Positions 1-6,281 of a stretch of DNA of 7,098 nt are shown here, piece after piece. The DNA lies in assembly GCA_023423285.1 (NCBI GenBank), contig JAFAFV010000034.1, positions 1 through 7,098 on the forward strand. Reading direction: 5' to 3'. Every line of letters starts with the position of its first letter. Positions within the stretch are counted from its first letter, which is position 1. The DNA comes from Bacteroidota bacterium. GTDB taxonomy: Bacteria > Bacteroidota > Bacteroidia > Chitinophagales > Chitinophagaceae. Below the pieces are notes generated by a model. The model did not search any database and was not told where the DNA came from. It was given only the letters and a program-made list of their open reading frames with translations. The position numbers and the translations under genes were made by a program.

Positions 1-249
1 AAAAAGCTTGCCGCATTTCCAGAACCTGAACCACAGGTTACTGATTTTTCTGACGCGGTAATCAAAAGGCAGAAATTTGCGCTGAATGAAGAGAACGGGT
101 TCCGTTCCTGCACTTTGGTAAACCTGGCTATCATTGCCGTGCGATTAGGCAGATCCCTGGAATTTGACCCCGCAAAGATGCAGTTTGTAAACGACCAAGC
201 TGCCAACGCGTTGATACATCAGCCAATGCGTGCGCCGTGGAATTTATAG
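1..249 (+). CDS. Gfo/Idh/MocA family oxidoreductase, C-terminal end (partial)
   Basis: Frame 1 is open from the left edge to a TAG at 247-249 and gives the last 82 residues of a protein whose start lies outside the window. The tail contains NGFRSCTLVNLAIIAVRLGR, then LEFDPAKMQFVND, then AANALIHQPMRAPWNL. This ending (regular helix, LEFDP, FVND-x-AAN, closing R-x-PW) is what I know from large Bacteroidota and Planctomycetes Gfo/Idh/MocA oxidoreductases. Such enzymes use NAD(P) to oxidise or reduce sugars, in characterised cases at C3 of a glycoside. The Rossmann fold and catalytic residues are not in the window, so substrate, cofactor and any export signal cannot be judged. The DUF1080 protein 79 bases downstream on the same strand supports a role in 3-keto-sugar metabolism, which is inference from context. 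Confidence 0.82.
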   Translation, partial: KKLAAFPEPEPQVTDFSDAVIKRQKFALNEENGFRSCTLVNLAIIAVRLGRSLEFDPAKMQFVNDQAANALIHQPMRAPWNL

Positions 250-274
250 TTAAGTGAAATATTAAAAGCATCAT

Positions 275-299
275 AGGTTCGCGAGAAAGTGAACCTTTT
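275..299 (+). terminator. Probable intrinsic terminator after the oxidoreductase gene
   Basis: AGGTTCGC (275-282) pairs with GTGAACCT (289-296), including one G-U pair, around the six-base loop GAGAAA. TTTTATT follows directly. The stem is short and the T-run is interrupted by an A, so termination may be partial, with some transcripts continuing into the large gene at 329. The hairpin begins 26 bases after the oxidoreductase stop codon. Confidence 0.6.
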
Positions 300-328
300 A
301 TTCAAGTATTCAAAATACCAATTCTTAT

Positions 329-3300
329 ATGAAACGTTTTAGTTTATTATTATTAACAATACTGCTTTCGGCTACTGTTTTTGCGCAGCAAAAAACTGAC
401 CTGAGAACCGTGAACACCAAAGTGGCTGACCTGCTCATGCAAATACCGTTGCAAAGCACGCTTGCCCATAATGAAACCATGAAAGAACTGGCAGCGCTGG
501 GCGAACCAGGCATTCAGAATATCACCTCTAAGCTGGTATCTCCTGGTAAAGGCAACGATGTTGTGATGCGCGATGCTATCAGCGGGCTATCAAAATACGT
601 GGGCAAAAGCAATGATATCAGGTTGAAGAAGACGACCTCGCAAGCGCTGGCAAATGCCCTTGTAAGCGCCAAAGACGATGAAGTGAGAGATTTTATTTTG
701 CAGGAACTGCAATACGTAGCAGGCGATGAAGTGGTACCCGTAGTAAGAAAATATTTAACCAGCACACGCCTTGCCGACCCTGCTGCACGTGTTCTGATAC
801 GCGTTAATTCAGCCAATGCTGCCAATGCGTTAATGTACGCGCTATCTACTGCCAAAGGCCCCGCGCAGCAAACGCTCATCAAAGCCATCGGCGATCTTCG
901 CTATGCACCTGCAGCAAAAAGACTGGCACAGCTATGGCCCAAAGCAACCGATGACAACCTTAAAAAAGTTTTATTGCGTTCGCTTGCAGAAACCGGCGAC
1001 CCGTCTGCTGCTACCATATTGGAAACTGCGGCGCAAAAAGCGCAATACAAATTTGAACCAGTAGATGCAACAGACTCTTACCTTGTATTTCTGCAACGCC
1101 AGTTAGACAAGGGAAACAAAAGCTACGTGGAAAAAGCGGCACGCCAATTAATTGCAGGAGATAATGTGCCTGAACAAACCAGGAGCGCAGGGCTCACGTT
1201 GCTGTCGCAATCATCTGCCAATGCAAATGCAGACATATTTGCCGCATTGCGCTCTGATGATGCAAAGTACCGCGGCACTGCTATTGGTTTACTCAATAAT
1301 AGTTACAACAAGGCTGCAGCCTCGGAAGTACAGAATCTTTTAAGAAACAGCAACGACGCGCACACACAAATCGGGCTCATCAATCTAATTTCAGATGAAG
1401 AAGATAAAGATGCGTTACCCTTGCTTATTTCACTGCTGAATTCTAATGATAAGGAAGTTCAGTTAACTGCCATCTACGCTCTTGCAAAAACTGGGGGACA
1501 GGATGCTGTTGCGCCACTGATCAGTTTGCTACAAACCGGTAGCCCGGAAGTAACCAACGCTGTAAAAAAAGCTCTGCTCACCATCCCAGGCAATGAGGTT
1601 GCAAACGCTGCTGCCAAAGCATTGCCACAGGCAGCAGGTAATTCTAAAATTGCTCTGATTGATATTATATCCCAACGCATGGCAACCGGGCATGCTGACC
1701 TTGTGTTTAGTGAAACAAGAAACCCAGACGCTGCGGTGCGCTTTGCTGCTGCCAAAGCATTGGCAAAAGTGGCTACACAAAAAGATACCGAGAGAGTTGC
1801 GGAGCTGCTCAATAATAGTTCTGACGCGGCTCTGATCAAAGCCTATCAGGATGCAGCCACCAGCATTGTATTGCTGCAGCCTACAAAAGCTGAACAAATT
1901 GCTGCAACCGAAAAACTGATGCAGCGTGCGGGCAACAGCCGCCACCTGTATTACAATGTGCTTTCTGACATAGGCGGTAAAGAAGCATTGAACACTGTAT
2001 CGAATAGTTATAAAAATGGTACGGCAGATGAGAAAGTGGCAGCTTTAAAGGCCATTTCTGCATGGAAAGATGATGCGGCACTAGATGCGCTTTACGAAAT
2101 ATCCAAAACCAGCGCCGGAGAAAATAAAAATATGGCGCTAAACAGTTTTATAGCTGGCATCAACAAATCAAAAAATACAACCGACCAGAAAGTACTAATG
2201 TTTCGCAACGCGATGAAACTGGCCGAAACCCTGCAGCAAAAAAGAAATATTTTAAGTGGTATCTCGCAAAATAGCACGCTACAATCTCTGATGTTTGTTT
2301 CCAAATATTTTAATGATGAGCAGTTACAGCAAAACGCGGTGCAGGCTGTCATCAACATTGTGTTAGACCATAAAGAACTGTATGGCAAAAATGTAGAAGC
2401 CATTGCCAACAAAGCCATGGAACTGAATAAAGACACAGAATCGAATTATTTGAAAGAAGCGCTCATCAGGCACCTGGCTTCTTTACCAAAAGAAGAAGGC
2501 TTTGTGCCAATGTTCAATGGAAAAGATCTCTCTGGTTGGAAAGGCCTGGTGGAAAATCCCATCAAGCGGGCAAAAATGACACCACAAGAATTAGCAGCCA
2601 AGCAAAAAGCGGCTGATGAGCAAATGCGCAAAGACTGGCGTGTAGAAAACGGCGTACTGGTATTTGAAGGCAAAGGATATAACAATCTTGTTTCTGAGAA
2701 AATGTATGAAGATTTTGAACTGCTTGTGGACTGGCGTATGGAACCAAACGGAGACGGGGGCGTTTACCTGCGTGGTTCTCCGCAAGTGCAAACATGGGAC
2801 ACATCCCGTAGAGACGTGGGGGCACAGGTAGGCTCGGGTGGCCTGTACAATAACCAGAAGCACCGCAGCACACCGCTAAAAGTGGCCGATAACCCCATTG
2901 GAGAATGGAATACCTTCCGTATTAAAATGGTAGGCGACAGAGTGACTGTATATCTTAATGGAGAATTGGTGACTAATAATGTAGTGCTGGAAAATTATTG
3001 GGATCGCAACATTCCCATTTTCAGCAAAGAAGCTATAGAACTACAGGCACACGGTACCCGGCTTGAGTTTCGTGATGTTTACGTGAAAGAACTGCCGTCG
3101 GCAAAACCTTACGAGGTGAGTGCGGAGGAAAAAGCAGAAGGCTTTGTGCCACTCTTCAATGGCATTAACCTTGACGGGTGGACAGGCAATAAAATCAATT
3201 ATTATGCTGAAGGTGGATTGCTGGTTTCAGATCCCAGCCAGCAGGCAGGTAAAGGCCCCAGCCGCAATATCTACACCGAAAAAGAATATAGCGACTTTAT

Positions 3301-3736
3301 CATGCGCTTTGATTTTCAGTTAACGCCCGGCGCTAACAACGGCCTGGGCATACGCACCCCCATTGCAGGTGACGCTGCGTACGCTGGAATGGAACTGCAA
3401 ATACTGGACAATGAAGCTGAAATTTATAAAGACCTGAAACCATACCAGTACCACGGCTCGGTGTACGGTGTTATTCCCGCGCTGCGGGGTTATTTAAAAC
3501 CCGTTGGCGAGTGGAATACACAGGAGGTGAAAGCCATTGGTAACCGTATCACCATCACGCTGAACGGCAAAGTGATTCTTGACGGCGATATTGCTCAGGC
3601 GAGTAAAAATAATACTGCAACAGTTGACGGCAAGCCACACCCCGGATTGCTAAACAAAAGCGGCCATATCGGCTTTTTAGGGCACGGTTCATACTTAAAA
3701 TTCAGGAATTTGAGGATTAAGGATTTAGGGAAATAA
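329..3736 (+). CDS. Secreted HEAT-repeat protein with two tandem DUF1080 (3-keto-disaccharide hydrolase) domains
   Basis: The 1135-residue protein starts with a Sec signal peptide (MKRF, hydrophobic residues 5-15, likely cut after VFA19 before QQ), so it should act in the periplasm or outside the cell. Residues about 40-715 are Ala/Leu-rich paired helices of HEAT type, clearest at D361-L401. Two DUF1080 domains follow. Domain 1 (about 725-922) opens with FVPMFNGKDLSGW and carries DWRVENGVLVFEGKG, GGVYLRGSPQVQTWD, GSGGLYNN, GEWNTFRIKMVG, LQAHG and LEFRDVYVKEL. Domain 2 (about 939-1135) opens with FVPLFNGINLDGW and carries GMELQILD, HGSVYGVIPA, GHIGFLGHGS and FRNLRIKDL. The family has a concanavalin-like fold, and members cleave 3-keto glycosides. 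A charged insert (about 742-769) follows the first FNG...GW motif. The start is the first in-frame ATG and directly precedes the signal peptide; no Shine-Dalgarno motif is present. No convincing promoter was seen after the preceding terminator. Domain calls are firm; the substrate is unknown. Confidence 0.93.
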   Translation: MKRFSLLLLTILLSATVFAQQKTDLRTVNTKVADLLMQIPLQSTLAHNETMKELAALGEPGIQNITSKLVSPGKGNDVVMRDAISGLSKYVGKSNDIRLKKTTSQALANALVSAKDDEVRDFILQELQYVAGDEVVPVVRKYLTSTRLADPAARVLIRVNSANAANALMYALSTAKGPAQQTLIKAIGDLRYAPAAKRLAQLWPKATDDNLKKVLLRSLAETGDPSAATILETAAQKAQYKFEPVDATDSYLVFLQRQLDKGNKSYVEKAARQLIAGDNVPEQTRSAGLTLLSQSSANANADIFAALRSDDAKYRGTAIGLLNNSYNKAAASEVQNLLRNSNDAHTQIGLINLISDEEDKDALPLLISLLNSNDKEVQLTAIYALAKTGGQDAVAPLISLLQTGSPEVTNAVKKALLTIPGNEVANAAAKALPQAAGNSKIALIDIISQRMATGHADLVFSETRNPDAAVRFAAAKALAKVATQKDTERVAELLNNSSDAALIKAYQDAATSIVLLQPTKAEQIAATEKLMQRAGNSRHLYYNVLSDIGGKEALNTVSNSYKNGTADEKVAALKAISAWKDDAALDALYEISKTSAGENKNMALNSFIAGINKSKNTTDQKVLMFRNAMKLAETLQQKRNILSGISQNSTLQSLMFVSKYFNDEQLQQNAVQAVINIVLDHKELYGKNVEAIANKAMELNKDTESNYLKEALIRHLASLPKEEGFVPMFNGKDLSGWKGLVENPIKRAKMTPQELAAKQKAADEQMRKDWRVENGVLVFEGKGYNNLVSEKMYEDFELLVDWRMEPNGDGGVYLRGSPQVQTWDTSRRDVGAQVGSGGLYNNQKHRSTPLKVADNPIGEWNTFRIKMVGDRVTVYLNGELVTNNVVLENYWDRNIPIFSKEAIELQAHGTRLEFRDVYVKELPSAKPYEVSAEEKAEGFVPLFNGINLDGWTGNKINYYAEGGLLVSDPSQQAGKGPSRNIYTEKEYSDFIMRFDFQLTPGANNGLGIRTPIAGDAAYAGMELQILDNEAEIYKDLKPYQYHGSVYGVIPALRGYLKPVGEWNTQEVKAIGNRITITLNGKVILDGDIAQASKNNTATVDGKPHPGLLNKSGHIGFLGHGSYLKFRNLRIKDLGK
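2494..3162 (+). repeat. Short direct repeat at the entry of each DUF1080 domain (2494-2520 and 3136-3162)
   Basis: The 16-base string AGAAGGCTTTGTGCCA is identical at 2494-2509 and 3136-3151. After three bases (ATG versus CTC), TTCAATGG is identical again, giving 25 of 27 matches at a distance of 642 bases. Both copies encode EGFVPxFNG, the family's entry strand. The two domains are otherwise clearly diverged in protein sequence, so near-identity of bases here is more than protein similarity alone would require. It may be a remnant of tandem duplication or local gene conversion. The coordinates span both copies and the sequence between them. Confidence 0.7.
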
Positions 3737-3765
3737 ATCAGACTATAAAATAAAAATTTATTCTA

Positions 3766-4221
3766 ATGAAAAAGATAATCATAATAGGATTAAGCGGGCT
3801 GCTTTTATGGAGTTGTGATAACGACGCTAAAACAGAAAAAGCGGAAACGCAGACAGAGGCACACTCAGCACATAATGACGACCAAAATTCAGCAGTGCCT
3901 GAATTAAACAATGGCGAAAAATGGGTGGTAAATGATGAAATGAAACCTTTTGTTCTTAATGGTTCTGAACTGGTGAATGCGTACATACAGGAAGGCAGAA
4001 CGGATTTCAAATCTCTTGCAGCACAACTTAAAGATCAAAACGATCAGCTTATAAAAAGCTGTACCATGAAAGGTAAAAGTCATGATGAATTACACAAATG
4101 GTTAAACCCGCATCTGCAAATGGTAAAACAGCTGGATGAGCAATCAGATGCTGCTAAAACAAACGAGATCGTTTTGCAACTTCAAAATTCTTATCAACAA
4201 TACCACCAGTATTTTAATTAA
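3766..4221 (+). CDS. Small lipoprotein with a Cys/Met/His-rich motif, function unknown
   Basis: The 151-residue protein has a type II signal peptide: MKK, hydrophobic residues 4-15, then lipobox LWSC with lipidation expected at C17. The mature end (DNDAKTEKAE) is rich in acidic residues, as in Bacteroidota lipoproteins sent to the outer membrane. A flexible stretch with H33 and H36 leads to a helical domain from about residue 50. Its centre is SCTMKGKSHDELHKWLNPHL, with C99, M101, H106, H110, H116 and then M119. I recall similar 'C-x-MKG-x2-HD-x-LH-x-WL-x-P' segments in small uncharacterised Bacteroidota exported proteins, but cannot name a family. The spacing of Cys, Met and His would suit a metal ion such as copper, which is speculation. 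The gene starts 29 bases after the DUF1080 gene with no visible terminator or promoter between, so the two are probably co-transcribed. The A/T-rich leader has no Shine-Dalgarno motif. Confidence 0.85.
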   Translation: MKKIIIIGLSGLLLWSCDNDAKTEKAETQTEAHSAHNDDQNSAVPELNNGEKWVVNDEMKPFVLNGSELVNAYIQEGRTDFKSLAAQLKDQNDQLIKSCTMKGKSHDELHKWLNPHLQMVKQLDEQSDAAKTNEIVLQLQNSYQQYHQYFN

Positions 4222-4241
4222 CTGAATTTAAACTTATAGAA

Positions 4242-4280
4242 AAGGGAAAAGGGAAAACATTACTTTTTCCCTTTTTTCTT
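4242..4280. terminator. Bidirectional terminator between convergent genes, overlapping the TPR gene's 3' end
   Basis: AAAAGGGAAAA (4247-4257) pairs with TTTTCCCTTTT (4265-4275) around a seven-base loop, and the stem can extend outward with G-U pairs to 4242 and 4280. The left arm holds two GGG blocks (4244-4246 and 4251-4253), so a second register with a longer loop is possible. T-runs flank the stem on both strands, so it can stop the lipoprotein transcript and the opposing TPR transcript. The right arm lies inside the TPR coding sequence. Confidence 0.75.
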
Positions 4281-5684
4281 ATACTTTATCATTAAATCGG
4301 TTACCTGCTGGCTTTGCAGCAGCGAAGGGTTAAGGTGTATAAGCTTTTTCATGTGTGTCGGGGAAGCTACCAAGGCATCTTCTAATTGCAGCAGCGCCTC
4401 CTTAGTCATGCCGCTGGCAAAGTAGGCGGCGGCTTTATAGTATTTCATAATGGGCTTTTCGCCGATCACAGTTTCAGAGAGTGTTATTTGTTCCAGCATC
4501 TGCTCATATTCTTCAGCTTTGTAAAAGCCTTTCATTAGTGCTTCCCAGCCAATAACAGATTTGGGCCTTAACCGCACCACATTTAAAAGGTACTGGATGC
4601 CTTCTTTTACAAATCCCAGTTCCATTTTGCACTCGCCCATCAGCAGGTTGTACTCCGGCTTGTTGCGTTTCATTTTCAAAGCAGTTTCCAGTTGCCTAAT
4701 GCATTGCTCAAATTTATTTTCCCGATAGTAGGTATATGCTACTTTGTAAAATAAATGGCTGTTTTCCTGGTTCAGATGGCTGGCTTTGCGATAATAAAAA
4801 CGGGCTTGCGCAAAATTTTTCAACTTCTCGTAGCAATAACCAATTGCTTCATAGATCACATCTTCGGGTTTGGATAGCTCTAAAACTTTTTCAAGATTTT
4901 CAATGGCATCTTTATACTTGCGCAGCCTGATGTAAGCATCGCCGCAATTGCGGTAAGCATAATCAAATTTTTCATCAATGACCAGCGCATATTTATACGC
5001 ATCAATGGCCTTTTCATACAACTTTATACCCTGATAAGCTGCACCCAAATTAAACCAGGCCAGTTCTGAATACGGGCTTTCATTAATGATCTTATTGTGC
5101 AGCTCTATGCTTTCGGCATTGCGGCCTGTAAAATCCGTCCAAAAACAAATTTTGTACAAGGCTTCTTCATTGCCCGGCTCCTGCTCCAGAATAGCTTTCA
5201 GGCAGTCGAACACTTTTTGAAAATTTTCATAGTCATCATACACATCTGCCAGTTCAAACAGCAGTTCTATTTTTTCTTCACCGCCAAATATTTCAAGCGC
5301 CTGCTCCAGCAAAGCCACTGCTTCTTCCTGCCTGTCTAGCGCCAGGTAAGCTTCAGTTTTTAAAATGTAAATGTCCACGTTGCTGCTGTCGAGAATGGAT
5401 GCCTGTTCCAGCAGTTGCAGAGCTTCATCATAACTCCTTTTGGTGAGTAAAAGATCAGCTTTTTTTACCAACAATGTGCCTGAATAAGGATAGCGCTCAA
5501 TCGCTATGTCCACAGCTATCCGGGCTTTGATAAAATTTTCTTCTGATTCAAAATATTCAATAATGCGTTCAAAAGATTCCTCATCAATATAAGAAGCAGT
5601 TTTCCCCTTCCACAAATTGTCAAACTGTATCAAAAGTTCTTTAATGTCCTGCCGCTCTTCGCTATTTTGAGAGAATTCCCGCAT
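4260..5684 (-). CDS. Cytoplasmic tetratricopeptide repeat (TPR) protein
   Basis: The 474-residue protein is built almost wholly of about 34-residue helix-turn-helix units from about residue 69 to 444, roughly eleven in all. The clearest are 206-239 (AWFNLGAAYQGIKLYEKAID), 240-273 (YAYRNCGDAYIRLRKYKDAI), 275-308 and 309-342. W8-G-Y-A-P type TPR positions are well kept in these. The N-terminal 65 residues are acidic helices without a signal peptide or membrane segment, so it should stay in the cytoplasm. TPR arrays bind other proteins, and nothing here names the partner; there is no catalytic domain. The C-terminus is a basic tail (KYKKKGKK) whose codons form one arm of the terminator. The start at 5684 is the first in-frame ATG; another ATG ten bases upstream is out of frame. 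It is divergent from the gene at 5864 and convergent with the lipoprotein gene. No good promoter was found in its 179-base upstream region. Confidence 0.92.
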   Translation of the reverse strand: MREFSQNSEERQDIKELLIQFDNLWKGKTASYIDEESFERIIEYFESEENFIKARIAVDIAIERYPYSGTLLVKKADLLLTKRSYDEALQLLEQASILDSSNVDIYILKTEAYLALDRQEEAVALLEQALEIFGGEEKIELLFELADVYDDYENFQKVFDCLKAILEQEPGNEEALYKICFWTDFTGRNAESIELHNKIINESPYSELAWFNLGAAYQGIKLYEKAIDAYKYALVIDEKFDYAYRNCGDAYIRLRKYKDAIENLEKVLELSKPEDVIYEAIGYCYEKLKNFAQARFYYRKASHLNQENSHLFYKVAYTYYRENKFEQCIRQLETALKMKRNKPEYNLLMGECKMELGFVKEGIQYLLNVVRLRPKSVIGWEALMKGFYKAEEYEQMLEQITLSETVIGEKPIMKYYKAAAYFASGMTKEALLQLEDALVASPTHMKKLIHLNPSLLQSQQVTDLMIKYKKKGKK

Positions 5685-5803
5685 TATTAATCATTTTACA
5701 AAATATTTCCTCATTCAAGATAGTATAACCATTTAAGATACGATTAGTTCCTTTCACGGCCGTAATTTAAGTTTAAACTGAATAAGTTAAGAGAAAATTA
5801 ATT

Positions 5804-5834
5804 TTTGTAATTAACATTTTTTTGTATATTTTCG
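5804..5834 (+). promoter_or_regulatory. Bacteroidota-type promoter for the small secreted protein
   Basis: TTTG at 5804-5807 serves as the -33 element. After 19 bases, TATTTTCG at 5827-5834 matches the Bacteroidota -7 consensus TAnnTTTG with one mismatch. A shifted reading, TATATTTT at 5825-5832 with a 17-base spacer, is also possible. Transcription would start near 5840, leaving a leader of about 20-25 bases before the ATG at 5864. A perfect ten-base palindrome, AGTTTAAACT (5770-5779), lies 24 bases upstream of the -33 element and could be an operator, though it may be chance in A/T-rich sequence. Confidence 0.65.
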
Positions 5835-5863
5835 CACCAAGTCCAACACTTAAAACATTTCAA

Positions 5864-6214
5864 ATGATAAAATTTGCATTTAATATAGTATTGTTGTTGG
5901 GTTTTGCATTATCCTCCTATGCCGCCAATGAGGCAATGGCTGTTGAAAATTATGGTAAAGATAAACCTAAAAAAGGTTTTAACGCAGAAAGCAGCAGTAC
6001 GACAAAACTCAACCATTTTTCTTTGGGTTCTCAAATGAACTTTAAAGGAGAAAAGGTAATCAATAGTGTTAATAATTCCAACTACATTAATTTTAATACT
6101 TCCATCACTTATCAAAAAGGGCAAAATAGCTACGTTGTGCCTTTTAAGAAGAAAGTTATAATCAACAGAATCACTTTTAACCCTAATGAATTGCTAAGGG
6201 ATTATAACAAGTAA
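5864..6214 (+). CDS. Small secreted protein of unknown function
   Basis: The gene encodes 116 residues from the ATG at 5864. The frame stays open upstream to a TTG at 5822, but that codon lies within the promoter and would put 14 non-signal residues ahead of MIKFAF, so 5864 is preferred. Residues 1-20 form a signal peptide (MIK, hydrophobic core 4-16, likely cleavage after SYA20), predicting export. The mature part begins ANEAMAVENYGKDKPKKGF, is rich in Asn, Ser and Lys, and includes alternating polar/apolar stretches such as NYINFNTSITYQKG and NSYVVPFKKKVIINRITF, suggesting beta strands. There is no cysteine and no lipobox. I do not recognise a family. It has its own promoter and terminator, so it is probably a single-gene unit. 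Its small size and strong signals suggest a well-expressed exported protein, which is inference. Confidence 0.78.
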   Translation: MIKFAFNIVLLLGFALSSYAANEAMAVENYGKDKPKKGFNAESSSTTKLNHFSLGSQMNFKGEKVINSVNNSNYINFNTSITYQKGQNSYVVPFKKKVIINRITFNPNELLRDYNK

Positions 6215-6232
6215 TTTTCTATAACCTTATTT

Positions 6233-6261
6233 AAAAAGCAACCGTGTTGGTTGCTTTTTTT
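6233..6261. terminator. Strong bidirectional intrinsic terminator
   Basis: AAAAAGCAACC (6233-6243) and GGTTGCTTTTT (6249-6259) form an 11-base perfect stem around the loop GTGTT, followed by further T residues on the plus strand. On the minus strand the A-run becomes the T-run. The hairpin sits 18 bases after the stop of the plus-strand gene and 20 bases beyond the end of the opposing minus-strand gene, so it can serve both. Confidence 0.9.
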
Positions 6262-6281
6262 ATGTGTAAGTTATTGTTAAA

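Noticed and set aside
514..2873. Several long open frames on the minus strand opposite the HEAT-DUF1080 gene (for example 1529-1945 and 2562-2873)
   Set aside because: They lie wholly inside a well-supported gene, lack recognisable domains or starts, and have the Cys/Leu/Ser-rich composition expected from reading an Ala-rich gene backwards.
4240..4257. Tandem AAAAGGG units as a phase-variable simple repeat
   Set aside because: There are only two units, and they lie outside coding sequence on the plus strand and downstream of the stop codon on the minus strand; the terminator explains them.
4736..5339. Plus-strand open frames inside the TPR gene
   Set aside because: They are antisense to a clear TPR protein, have no family match and no leader signals.
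5698..5722. Promoter for the TPR gene (TATCTTG at 5722-5716 or TATTTTGT at 5705-5698, minus strand)
   Set aside because: Neither has a TTTG at the right distance, and the second would leave almost no leader.
5770..5779. AGTTTAAACT palindrome as an operator
   Set aside because: It is a single ten-base A/T-rich palindrome without a second copy or known regulator; noted with the promoter but not called as a separate site.
5822..5863. TTG start at 5822 for the small secreted protein
   Set aside because: It falls within the promoter, upstream of the expected transcript start, and would bury the signal peptide.
5909..6124. Minus-strand open frame of 71 codons opposite the small secreted protein
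   Set aside because: The plus-strand reading has a signal peptide, promoter and terminator; this frame has none.
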